Shown here: piece after piece, positions 1 to 6,771 of the stretch
Position numbering within the stretch: position 1 is the stretch's first letter
How the letters are laid out: the number at the start of each line of letters is the position of its first letter
DNA from: Verrucomicrobiaceae bacterium UBA7681
Lineage (GTDB): Bacteria > Verrucomicrobiota > Verrucomicrobiia > Verrucomicrobiales > Verrucomicrobiaceae
Assembly: GCA_002482965.1 (NCBI GenBank)
Contig: DLGZ01000080.1
Location: forward strand, 155,167-173,053
Direction: 5' to 3'
Length of the DNA stretch: 17,887 bases
Made by a program: the position numbers and the translations under genes
Notes under the pieces: generated by a model
Told to the model about the DNA's origin: nothing
The model's input: the letters and a program-made list of their open reading frames with translations, nothing else
Database searches by the model: none

Positions 1-31
1 GATCAACACATGGCAGGCTTCGTGTAAGATT

Positions 32-47
32 GCCGCCTATGGGCGGC
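32..47 (+). other. Hairpin in the conserved leader, copy 1
   Basis: GCCGCC (32-37) pairs with GGCGGC (42-47) across the loop TATG. In copy 2 the same stem survives with one C-to-T change that keeps a G-U pair in plus-strand RNA, while the loop changes to AATA. The pattern fits selection on a plus-strand RNA structure, but it rests on only three substitutions. Confidence 0.45.
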
Positions 48-129
48 CCACCACAGTGCAACCGGGGGCCATCACCCGCAGCACATGTCGTCGCACGGAA
101 TTGCGGTGCAGGATTCATGAGAATGAGGA

Positions 130-158
130 TTGACGCTTCTCTCGCAGGCCGTCATGAT
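130..158 (+). promoter_or_regulatory. Possible sigma70-type promoter, copy 1
   Basis: TTGACG (130-135) is followed by a 17-nt spacer and CATGAT (153-158), 5/6 and 4/6 matches to the -35 and -10 consensus. The same arrangement is kept in copy 2 at 445-473. If real, transcription would start only a few nt before the ATG at 169, giving an almost leaderless mRNA, and the conserved upstream leader would then lie outside this transcript. Conservation does not test the promoter by itself, because the whole leader is conserved. Confidence 0.25.
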
Positions 159-168
159 TCTGCCCGTC

Positions 169-312
169 ATGAACATCAAGCGCTATCTTTTTCCTATTGT
201 GGGCTGCTTCCTCTTGATTGCGGACGTTCCCCCCGGCGGTCCTGGCTGTGCGATGAACAAACCTGGACGCGTCGCCGAGGCGATTGCGGCGGCGAAGCTG
301 CCAAAGGCCTGA
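169..312 (+). CDS. Small peptide of unknown function, copy 1 (47 aa)
   Basis: I do not recognise this peptide. It starts MNIKRYLFPIVGCFLL, a basic start followed by a hydrophobic stretch like a short signal or membrane segment, then a Pro/Gly turn and a conserved end, GRVAEAIAAAKLPKA. Coding is supported by comparison with copy 2: the stop codon is kept, the length difference is exactly 13 codons, about 12 differences are synonymous third-position changes, and most replacements are conservative (I/V, F/L, N/S, V/M). Thirty-three of 47 residues are identical. The start is uncertain: ATG 169 is chosen because divergence between the copies begins there and it gives a normal basic N-terminus, but ATG 154 and TTG 130 are in frame and conserved in both copies. 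No good SD sequence precedes any of them. Cys13 could be read as a lipobox, but copy 2 has Ser there. Confidence 0.5.
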   Translation: MNIKRYLFPIVGCFLLIADVPPGGPGCAMNKPGRVAEAIAAAKLPKA

Positions 313-346
313 TCCGATCAACACATGGCAGGCTTCGTGGAAGGTT

Positions 347-362
347 GCTGCCAATAGGCGGC
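347..362 (+). other. Hairpin in the conserved leader, copy 2
   Basis: GCTGCC (347-352) pairs with GGCGGC (357-362) across AATA, including one U-G wobble in plus-strand RNA. In minus-strand RNA the same change would give an A-C mismatch, so if the stem matters the transcript is probably from the plus strand. Confidence 0.45.
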
Positions 363-444
363 CCACCACAGTGCAACCGGCGGCCATCACCCGCAGCACA
401 TGCCGTCGCGCGGAATTGCGGTGCAGGATTCATGAGAATGAGGA

Positions 445-473
445 TTGACGCTTCTCTTGCAGGCCGTCATGAT
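445..473 (+). promoter_or_regulatory. Possible sigma70-type promoter, copy 2
   Basis: This repeats the TTGACG, 17-nt spacer and CATGAT arrangement seen at 130-158, with one base change in the spacer. It would drive the 60-aa peptide from ATG 484 with almost no 5' untranslated region. Confidence 0.25.
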
Positions 474-483
474 TCTGCCCGTC

Positions 484-666
484 ATGAGCATTAAACGTCA
501 TCTTTTTCCTGTCGTCGGCTCCCTCATCTTGATGGCAGACGTTCCGCCTCCCGGTCCATCGAATCCCGAGACACCGCCTGCTCCTCCCTCCAGCCCTGGT
601 TGCACCATGAGCAAAGTGGGACGCATGGCCGAGGCAATTGAGGCGGCGAAGCTGCCGAAGGTCTGA
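484..666 (+). CDS. Small peptide of unknown function, copy 2 (60 aa)
   Basis: This is the paralogue of the peptide at 169-312. It has the same plan: a basic start (MSIKRH), a hydrophobic stretch of about 13 residues, a Pro-rich linker and a conserved tail (GRMAEAIEAAKLPKV). It differs mainly by an insertion of 13 residues, SNPETPPAPPSSP, in the linker. Its start has the same uncertainty (in-frame ATG at 469, TTG at 445). The hydrophobic part tolerates only hydrophobic swaps, and Cys40 in the GC(T/A)M motif is shared with Cys28 of copy 1. The gene ends 26 nt before a hairpin at 693-716 that could terminate its transcript. The function is unknown. A secreted or membrane-anchored microprotein is plausible, but a decayed or chance ORF is not excluded. 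Confidence 0.5.
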   Translation: MSIKRHLFPVVGSLILMADVPPPGPSNPETPPAPPSSPGCTMSKVGRMAEAIEAAKLPKV

Positions 667-692
667 TCTGGTTAAGATGTGAGAGAAAGTCC

Positions 693-716
693 GTTCAAGG
701 TGTTCACGCCTTGAAC
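693..716. terminator. Hairpin between converging genes, possible terminator
   Basis: GTTCAAGG (693-700) and CCTTGAAC (709-716) form a perfect 8-bp stem. On the plus strand it extends to 10 bp with one U-G pair and a UUCA loop. It sits between the end of the small peptide gene (666, plus) and the end of argS (730, minus), where a shared terminator is expected. There is no run of U after the stem on the plus strand and only a mixed pyrimidine run (CTTTCTCTC) on the minus strand, so it is not a textbook intrinsic terminator. Confidence 0.5.
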
Positions 717-729
717 CTGATTCGTCACA

Positions 730-2562
730 TCACATCCGCTCCGTCGTCTGAATACCGAGCAGGCCGAGGCCGGTTTTGAGCACACGGCTGGTGGCTTCAC
801 AGAGCGTTAGACGGGTGTTGCGCACAGTGCCTTCGGCACGAAGCACATTGCATGCTTCAAAGAAGGCATGGTATGCAGATGCCAACTCATAGAGATAGTT
901 GGCCAGCAAATTCGGACGATGGTCGTCGAGGATGTCGTGGGCATTTTCGGCGAACTGAGCCAGCTTCATCGCGAGAGCACGCTCGGCGGGCTCGGTGATG
1001 GCGAGATCTTCGGAGAGAGAGACGGTGCCCTCGAGCTTGCGGAAGATGCTGCGAGTACGCACGTAGGCGTTGATGAGGTAGGGGGCGGTGTTGCCTTGCA
1101 AGCTTAGCATTTTGTCCCAGCTAAACTTGTAGTCGGTAAGGCGGTTCTGACTCAGTTCGGCGTATTTCACAGCGCCACCACCAATGATGTGGGCAATTTC
1201 GTCCTTCTCGGTCGCTGTGTAGTTCTTTGGTGCTTGGGGCTTGATCAGGGTACGTTCATTGAGAGCTTGGTTCTCTGTATCAATGGCACGATACAATTCT
1301 TGATTGGATTCAATTTCATCCATTCTGTTCCTTACACGTTCAATGGCTTCGTCGATGACTTCGAGGAGGCCCACGGTTTCGCCGCTGCGGGTTTTGAACA
1401 TCTTGCCGTCTGGGCCGAGGATGCTGCCGAAGGCGATGTGGATCATCTTCGTGGTGATGCCACGGCGCTGCGCGGCGGCGAAGACCTGGCGGAAGTGAAG
1501 CTGCTGAGGAGCACCGACGACATACCAGATTTCATCTGCCTGCCATTCCTTCACGCGGTAGTCGATGGTGGCGAGGTCAGTGGTGGCGTAGAGGTAGCCG
1601 CCGTCGCCTTTGCGGATGATGCAGGGGGCGGGCTTCCACTCATCCTTGTCGCGAATGAGAAAGGGGTCGCTTTCAGGCTTCAGGCTGCCGTCGCTGAAGA
1701 CCACGGTGGCACCTTCGCTGATCGTGGCAATACCTTGATTGAGCATCTCTGCGACGAGAGGAGTCAGGGCGTCATTGTAGAAGCTCTCGCCCAGGTAGTG
1801 GTCAAACTTGATGTCGAGCGCACCGTACACTTTTTCGAGCTGTTCGAGCGTGAGGCGCACGCATTCCTTCCAGATGCCGAGGTTTTCGGCATCGCCCTGC
1901 TGGAGTTTCACGAGTTCGCCTTTGCAGACTTCGAGCACGGCTTCGTCTGCTCTCGCGGCGGCGTTCACGGCCTTGTAAACGCTGACGAGTTCATGAATCG
2001 GGTCAGCCTTGAGCTTGGATTGATCAAGCTGTGTCTTCCAGCCGTGGATGATCATGCCGAACTGCGTGCCCCAGTCGCCGACGTGGTTGTCGGTGATGAC
2101 TTTGTGGCCAATGAAGCGTGCCACACGGGCGAGCGAGTCGCCGATGAAGGTGCTGCGGATATGACCCACGTGCATCGGTTTGGCGATGTTCGGTGCGGAG
2201 AAATCGACCACGATGGTCTTTGCCTTTTCCACTTGAGGCACGCCGACGTGGTCATCTTTGACAATAACGGAGAGTCTTTGGGCCAGTGCGGCGGGGCTGA
2301 GCGTGAGATTCAGAAAGCCCGGGCCGTCCACGGTGATTTTTTCGCACAGATCTTCGACTTGGAGCGCCGCCTTGATTTGCTCTGCGAGGGCGCGCGGATT
2401 TGTCTTGAGCTGCTTTGCGAGGACCATTGCCGCATTGCTTTGGTAGTCGCCAAAGCGTGTATCGGATGCGATGACGACTCCAGGGGTGAAACCTTCAGGC
2501 AGATCAATGCCGGCGGCGGTGAAGGCTGCCTGGAGACGGGACGTGAGGAGGGCGCGAAACAT
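730..2562 (-). CDS. argS: Arginine--tRNA ligase
   Basis: Class I aminoacyl-tRNA synthetase that charges tRNA-Arg with arginine in the cytoplasm. The 610-aa length is normal for the family. The N-terminal additional domain covers about residues 1-90. The HIGH signature is HVGH at 131-134, in the typical context SAPNIAKPMHVGH, followed by the family motif DNHVGDWGTQFG at 158-169. The KMSKS-type loop is GKMFKTRSG at 386-394, where the second lysine of the signature is replaced, as is common in bacterial ArgS. The C-terminal DALR anticodon-binding domain includes LINAYVRTRSIFRK and ends in LLGIQTTERM. The ATG at 2562 fits the family start, and a GAGG at 2576-2573 lies 10 nt upstream, though it is buried in a hairpin. 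The gene lies 68 nt downstream of a Ser/Thr kinase on the same strand. Identification is secure. Confidence 0.97.
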   Translation of the reverse strand: MFRALLTSRLQAAFTAAGIDLPEGFTPGVVIASDTRFGDYQSNAAMVLAKQLKTNPRALAEQIKAALQVEDLCEKITVDGPGFLNLTLSPAALAQRLSVIVKDDHVGVPQVEKAKTIVVDFSAPNIAKPMHVGHIRSTFIGDSLARVARFIGHKVITDNHVGDWGTQFGMIIHGWKTQLDQSKLKADPIHELVSVYKAVNAAARADEAVLEVCKGELVKLQQGDAENLGIWKECVRLTLEQLEKVYGALDIKFDHYLGESFYNDALTPLVAEMLNQGIATISEGATVVFSDGSLKPESDPFLIRDKDEWKPAPCIIRKGDGGYLYATTDLATIDYRVKEWQADEIWYVVGAPQQLHFRQVFAAAQRRGITTKMIHIAFGSILGPDGKMFKTRSGETVGLLEVIDEAIERVRNRMDEIESNQELYRAIDTENQALNERTLIKPQAPKNYTATEKDEIAHIIGGGAVKYAELSQNRLTDYKFSWDKMLSLQGNTAPYLINAYVRTRSIFRKLEGTVSLSEDLAITEPAERALAMKLAQFAENAHDILDDHRPNLLANYLYELASAYHAFFEACNVLRAEGTVRNTRLTLCEATSRVLKTGLGLLGIQTTERM

Positions 2563-2572
2563 GGGTGGCCTG

Positions 2573-2627
2573 CCTCATAGTATGAGGTGACGGGCAGTTC
2601 AATCACGAACACCGTTCATTGCCGTCA
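2573..2627 (-). promoter_or_regulatory. Structured leader of argS with SD-containing hairpin
   Basis: Nearly the whole kinase-argS gap can fold. In the mRNA direction, 2627-2620 (TGACGGCA) pairs with 2596-2588 (TGCCCGTCA), 8 bp with one bulged base; its loop holds a second 4-bp stem (2610-2607 with 2600-2597). Directly after comes a perfect inverted repeat, CCTCATA-C-TATGAGG (2587-2573). Its 3' arm carries GAGG, the best SD candidate for argS 10 nt before the ATG, and its 5' arm CCTC could mask it. No T-box features are present. The hairpin could equally protect a processed end or act as a DNA operator. Confidence 0.4.
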
Positions 2628-2630
2628 GTC

Positions 2631-5600
2631 CTAAAAACGAGAATCGGGGTCTGGGACGCTCGTGAGCTTCTTGTCGTAGCACTCTTTGTCTTTCATCAGT
2701 TTGACCTTCTCCGCCAGTTTCTCAAAAGCCGACGAAGTTGATTTAGTCAGGACGATCACGCCATTCGGATCAGTGACCTGCACCACCCAGCCTTGATACT
2801 TGAAGCCAAACACGGCACCCGTTGTGTCAAATTGAGTGGTGACGCTAGGCAGCTTGTTTTCATACACCTGGCGGATGGGAAGGGACACCGGGAAATCCGC
2901 CCGCTGCAGGACCTTGGCGACCTTCATGTCCACCGTGCTTTCGCCGAGAAGCATGAAACTCACCGTGTAGCCTTCGTAGGCTTGAGCTGTCGAAGTATTG
3001 GTGAATTTGACCCTGGGATTGATCACCTGCATCTCGTCGTCAAAGTCGCCACCCTCGGTTTTGGAGGGACGGCCTATCATGACTTCGACTTTGACACCGG
3101 TTGCGAATGAAACTTTGGGAGCCGCGGTGTTGATCGGCATCGGAGCCGGGGGGGCGGCGACAGGAATTGGCGGCGATGGCTGGGGGGGCGGTGGCGCGGA
3201 AGCCACGACTGCGTTGAAAGGCTTGGATGGACCTAGGCTGGCGAGCAGTGCATCGCAGCGGGCAGCGCCAAGACGATCCCCCGCCTGCTGGCGTTTGGAG
3301 ATGAGATTTCTAACACCTCCTTCGAGGTTTTTGCGCATGGACTCTGCAGATTCCAGGCGGCGTTTCTCAAGCTGCTCAGTCTGCTGGCGGTAGATGCCAC
3401 GAAAGCGTTTGTGATCACCCGAAGTCATGGCGTCGGTGGAGGGATCCGGCACGGGCTGGCCGGCGGCGATGGCATTGGCTTCAGCGCGCATGGCGAGCTG
3501 GTCTTTGGGAGACGCTGCGGCGGCAGAGCGAATCAAGGCTGCACCGTATTTGCTGGTGAGGTCGCGGAGCAGCGCGTCGTTGGCGAGCGAGTCGGACGAG
3601 GCTGACTGATTGCGCAGCGCGGCGAGTTCAGGGTCAAATTTTTCCAGTCTGGCCATCTGACGTGTGGCCAGGGAGAGGAAGCTTTTGTTTGTACCGAGCC
3701 TGTTTAAATCCGGGAGGCGGACGACGAGTGTATCGAAGTCTTCGGGCTGTGGATTTTTCATGTCGAGCGGAAAGGCGGAAATCAGCATCCAGCCTTCATC
3801 CTGGGAGATGCGGATCGTGTTTGCGCGCAGGCCGATGTCGAGGCTGGCAAGTTCGGCGCCCGTGTCGGCCTCGCGAATGAGCAGGCTGCCATTGGCATAG
3901 GCGCAGAGGAGGAGGCGGCCGGCGCCAGCCCAGGCGGTGGCCGAGCAACTGAGACCGGCAGGAGGATTGAGGAGGAAACGAGTGGTGAGCGCTGGAACAT
4001 CAAGCAGGTAGAGAGTGCCGAGACCACCGACGATGGTGCTGCCGTCTGGAGAGAGGGAAAGGCGGTTGCGAATATTGGTGTAGCCCGGCAGGTCGCGGAT
4101 GAGGCGATGGTCCGGCGCGGAGAACAGAGCCGCAAAGGGCTTGTCCATGATGATGCTTTGATTGGAGCCGGGGCCCGGGCTTGGATTGGGCTTCATGCTG
4201 CTGCCAATCACCAGAAGCTGGGACGCATCGTCAGGCTTGGTCGTGGGCAGCTGGAGGAGGTGATAAGCCGCGCGCGGCCACTCGGAGAATTGCCGTAGCA
4301 CGGCGCCCTGTGAAGGGTCCCAGTGATAGACGCCCCCATCGGTGTTATTGCAGAGCAGATAGACGCCTTTTTGGTCAGAGGCCCAGGTGGCAGTAGTCAG
4401 CCGGTTGGCGGGAGCTTTGATGCTGGCGACGGTTTTGCCCTGTTCGAGGTCGAAGATGGCGATCTGTTGTGTGCGCAATGAATAAAGCAGGATGCGCCTG
4501 CCATCAGCCGCTGCCTCGACGCCGTTAATATCACCGATGGGAGAGGCGAAACGCTTTAATTCCGCACCTGTGGCGACGTCCCAGAGCATCAGCGTATCAT
4601 CATACCCGCCGGAAACGCCACGCCGTTGGTCGGCGAGTATGTCGCAGGAGTAAACGAGTTCTTTGTGACCTTTGAGGCGTCTGAGAACAGCGAAGTCACC
4701 GGCCTCGGGCTTGAACGGTCCGGCGGGTGCATTGCTGATGATGGCGGGTGTGGGGGCTGCGTTACGATTCGCCATTTGAGGCGGAGCGACTGTGCCGCTC
4801 TCAGGTGCCGTTCCAACCTTGGTATCTGGCTTGGCTTGCGCGGCTGCGGCAGGCTTCCCCTGCTGCTGGATGAACCAGCCGCCCGCGCCGAGCAAAGCCA
4901 AGCATGCCACAGCCCAGAGCCATCCGTACGACGCTTGTTTCCGTATCACTGGGGCAGACCCCTGAGGGCGTATCCTGCCCTGCAATTGCGGCGGTGGTGC
5001 GCGATGCACGGGCGCCAGTGCTGCCGGAGTAGCGGCGGCAATAGCTGCAGCATTGAGGAAGGTTTTGATTTCACCGCATTTCTGGAAGCGGCGTGCGGGG
5101 TCCGCCATCATGCAACGACTTACGACGCTGGCGAATGTCGCTGGCACGCCCTGGCCTGCCGCTGCTCCGGCGGCTTGAGGCGTCAGCTTGGTGAACATTT
5201 CATGGATGACGACCCCCAGCGCGTAGATATCAGCGCGGTGGTCCACCGTGGCATCGGCCTCTAGGCGTTCGGGGGCGACGTAATCAGGGGTGCCGTATTC
5301 GACCTCGCCGGCTGCGTCGGCGTCCTTGTCACGTGCGAGACCGAAATCGACGATCTTCGCCTGCCAGTCATCGGTGATGAGGATGTTGGCGGGCTTGATG
5401 TCGCGATGGATGATGTTGTGACTGTGGGCGTAGGCAAGCGCGTCACACAGTTGCGGCACGAGGCTGCGGATGCGCTCGGGCGTCACTTCATCGCGGTGGA
5501 TCAGGCGATGCAGGTCCAGCCCGTTCACATATTCCATCACCAGATAGAGGTGCCCCTGCGTGGTCTGGCCGAAATCATAGACCGCTGCGATGTGCACATG

Positions 5601-5900
5601 CGTGAGTCTCGCCATGGAGCGTGCTTCTGTGATGAAGCGGCCTGCATCCTCCTCATTCTGAGCGGCGGACTCCGGCAGGAGCTTGATGGCCACCCAGCGG
5701 TCCAGTGCCGCCTGTCTGGCGAGATACACCGTTCCCATGCCACCGACTCCGAGAATGTCGTGAAACTCATACTGCGGCAGCAGCGCCGCCATCTCCTCCA
5801 GTGTGGGGAAGGTGGGGACATCCGTTGGATTTTCTTCAGGAGGGATCGGGAATTCGGTTTCGTCGCTCATGTAGAAATAGTCGTGTATAGCCGGGTGCAT
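2631..5900 (-). CDS. Membrane-anchored Ser/Thr protein kinase with propeller-like sensor
   Basis: Hanks-type kinase of 1089 aa. The N-terminal catalytic domain (about 45-285) is complete: Gly loop GVGGMGTVY 51-59, ATP-binding Lys73 in VAIKLL, catalytic loop HRDIKPAN 165-172, DFG 185-187, and the APE motif at 209-211. A Pro/Ala-rich linker leads to one membrane span (about 325-343). The outer part has weak WD40-like repeats (about 400-730, e.g. the LKGHKELVYSCD block and the TLMLWD motif), a Lys/Arg/Glu-rich, probably coiled region (740-890), a Pro-rich hinge (900-925) and a beta-rich C-terminal domain (930-1060) of unknown role. By family knowledge the kinase faces the cytoplasm and the rest the periplasm. 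The start is uncertain: ATG 5900 is the first, while Met11 (5870) gives MSDETEFP, which looks more like a usual N-terminus; neither has a properly spaced SD. Substrate and signal cannot be read from the sequence. Confidence 0.9.
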   Translation of the reverse strand: MHPAIHDYFYMSDETEFPIPPEENPTDVPTFPTLEEMAALLPQYEFHDILGVGGMGTVYLARQAALDRWVAIKLLPESAAQNEEDAGRFITEARSMARLTHVHIAAVYDFGQTTQGHLYLVMEYVNGLDLHRLIHRDEVTPERIRSLVPQLCDALAYAHSHNIIHRDIKPANILITDDWQAKIVDFGLARDKDADAAGEVEYGTPDYVAPERLEADATVDHRADIYALGVVIHEMFTKLTPQAAGAAAGQGVPATFASVVSRCMMADPARRFQKCGEIKTFLNAAAIAAATPAALAPVHRAPPPQLQGRIRPQGSAPVIRKQASYGWLWAVACLALLGAGGWFIQQQGKPAAAAQAKPDTKVGTAPESGTVAPPQMANRNAAPTPAIISNAPAGPFKPEAGDFAVLRRLKGHKELVYSCDILADQRRGVSGGYDDTLMLWDVATGAELKRFASPIGDINGVEAAADGRRILLYSLRTQQIAIFDLEQGKTVASIKAPANRLTTATWASDQKGVYLLCNNTDGGVYHWDPSQGAVLRQFSEWPRAAYHLLQLPTTKPDDASQLLVIGSSMKPNPSPGPGSNQSIIMDKPFAALFSAPDHRLIRDLPGYTNIRNRLSLSPDGSTIVGGLGTLYLLDVPALTTRFLLNPPAGLSCSATAWAGAGRLLLCAYANGSLLIREADTGAELASLDIGLRANTIRISQDEGWMLISAFPLDMKNPQPEDFDTLVVRLPDLNRLGTNKSFLSLATRQMARLEKFDPELAALRNQSASSDSLANDALLRDLTSKYGAALIRSAAAASPKDQLAMRAEANAIAAGQPVPDPSTDAMTSGDHKRFRGIYRQQTEQLEKRRLESAESMRKNLEGGVRNLISKRQQAGDRLGAARCDALLASLGPSKPFNAVVASAPPPPQPSPPIPVAAPPAPMPINTAAPKVSFATGVKVEVMIGRPSKTEGGDFDDEMQVINPRVKFTNTSTAQAYEGYTVSFMLLGESTVDMKVAKVLQRADFPVSLPIRQVYENKLPSVTTQFDTTGAVFGFKYQGWVVQVTDPNGVIVLTKSTSSAFEKLAEKVKLMKDKECYDKKLTSVPDPDSRF

Positions 5901-5994
5901 CCTAACGCCCGGTCAGTGAAAAACTCAAGCTGAGAGTGTCTGGCGGATCGGCATGCTTAGGAAGCTGGTCCTGCGCCAATTTAGCTGAAATTCA

Positions 5995-6771
5995 TCAAAT
6001 CCTCACATCGCGGATTTCTTCGGCGCTGGTCAGCGTGAGTGAGCCACCATCTGGCAGCGCAAGCATGAGGTGGCCTTCTTCATTCAAATCCAAGACACGG
6101 CCATGCACTTCTCGGCCTTCAGCGCGGCAGCGGATCTGTCTGCCTGCAAGCCAGCTACGCTCACGCACTTCAGCGATGGCAGCGGGGAAATCGTCTTCGA
6201 TGCGCGCAAACTCCGTGTGCAAAGAGCCCAGCAGGCGGTGTGCAAGAGCGTTGCGGTCGAGCTCGCTCACCACTGGGCTGGCAAGATCGCGTAGCAGAGA
6301 AGTGGCATTGATCTCAGGCGGAAAATCGCGTGTGTTCACGTTCAGGCCAATGCCGAGAACGATCCGCATCCCGTCACGGGTGGAGGCGGTTTCCGCCAGC
6401 AGGCCACTGACCTTGCGGTCGCTCAGATAAACATCGTTGGGCCACTTGATGCGTGGTTGCAGCGGCAGTTCGGCCTCGATGGCCTTGCAGATGGCAAGTG
6501 CGGCCAGGGTGGTGATGCGCGGCCATTTCTCCAGGGAAGACGCAGGCTTCAGCAGCAGGGAGAACATCAAATCCTTGCCGCGTGGGGCGATCCAGCGGTT
6601 GTCACGCCGGCCCCGGCCTGCAGTTTGTGATTCGGTGAAGACCACCGTGCCGACGGGCAGATCCGCAGCGTTTTGTCTGAGCCAGTCGCTGGTGGAGCCC
6701 ACCTCATCCAGCACCGTGACGTGCCACGGCAGTGTGTCATCATTCAGCGCACTGGCATCAAGCGGGGTCAT
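5995..6771 (-). CDS. birA: Biotin--[acetyl-CoA-carboxylase] ligase
   Basis: Biotin protein ligase, which makes biotinyl-5'-AMP and transfers biotin to a lysine of carboxylase carrier proteins in the cytoplasm. At 258 aa it has the catalytic and C-terminal domains but no N-terminal DNA-binding domain, so it should not act as the biotin-operon repressor seen in E. coli. Signatures are STSDWL at 26-31, the biotin/AMP loop GRGRRDNRW at 52-60, KWPNDV at 109-114 and the lysine in DRKVSGLLAE (Lys120), followed by GIGLNVN. A small C-terminal beta domain follows (GREVHGRVLDLNEEGHLML). Its ATG overlaps the stop of the upstream transporter gene in an ATGA overlap, indicating translational coupling. Identification is secure. 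Confidence 0.95.
   Translation of the reverse strand: MTPLDASALNDDTLPWHVTVLDEVGSTSDWLRQNAADLPVGTVVFTESQTAGRGRRDNRWIAPRGKDLMFSLLLKPASSLEKWPRITTLAALAICKAIEAELPLQPRIKWPNDVYLSDRKVSGLLAETASTRDGMRIVLGIGLNVNTRDFPPEINATSLLRDLASPVVSELDRNALAHRLLGSLHTEFARIEDDFPAAIAEVRERSWLAGRQIRCRAEGREVHGRVLDLNEEGHLMLALPDGGSLTLTSAEEIRDVRI

Larger units (their letters stand above)
1..669 (+). repeat. Tandem duplication, two copies of a leader plus small-ORF unit
   Basis: Copy 1 covers 1-315 and copy 2 covers 316 to about 669; both begin with GATCAACACATGGCAGGCTT. Aligned by eye, the first 168-170 nt differ at only 9 positions (about 95% identity), and between unit positions 100 and 168 at a single position. From the ATG at 169/484 onward identity drops to about 78%, and copy 2 has 39 extra nt (13 codons) coding for a proline-rich stretch. 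The period of the first unit, 315 nt, is a multiple of three. The window starts exactly at the edge of copy 1, so more copies may lie upstream. There is no transposase and there are no terminal inverted repeats, so nothing points to a known mobile element. Confidence 0.9.

Noticed and set aside
30..494. 154-codon plus-strand frame running through copy 1 and into copy 2 of the tandem repeat
   Set aside because: The unit length of 315 nt is a multiple of three, so an open frame repeats itself. Differences between copies in this frame include G/R and V/A replacements and show no coding pattern, whereas the 169/484 frame shows in-frame indels and synonymous changes.
1..669. Integron cassette array or CRISPR
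   Set aside because: Copies do not show RYYYAAC/GTTRRRY attC ends or an integrase, and two copies of 315-350 nt with internal ORFs do not fit CRISPR repeats and spacers.
1189..2580. 463-codon ORF antisense to argS
   Set aside because: It lies wholly opposite a secure argS reading frame. Long antisense frames are common in GC-rich genes, and its product resembles no protein family.
2573..2627. T-box riboswitch for argS
   Set aside because: The leader is far too short and lacks the T-box sequence and specifier loop.
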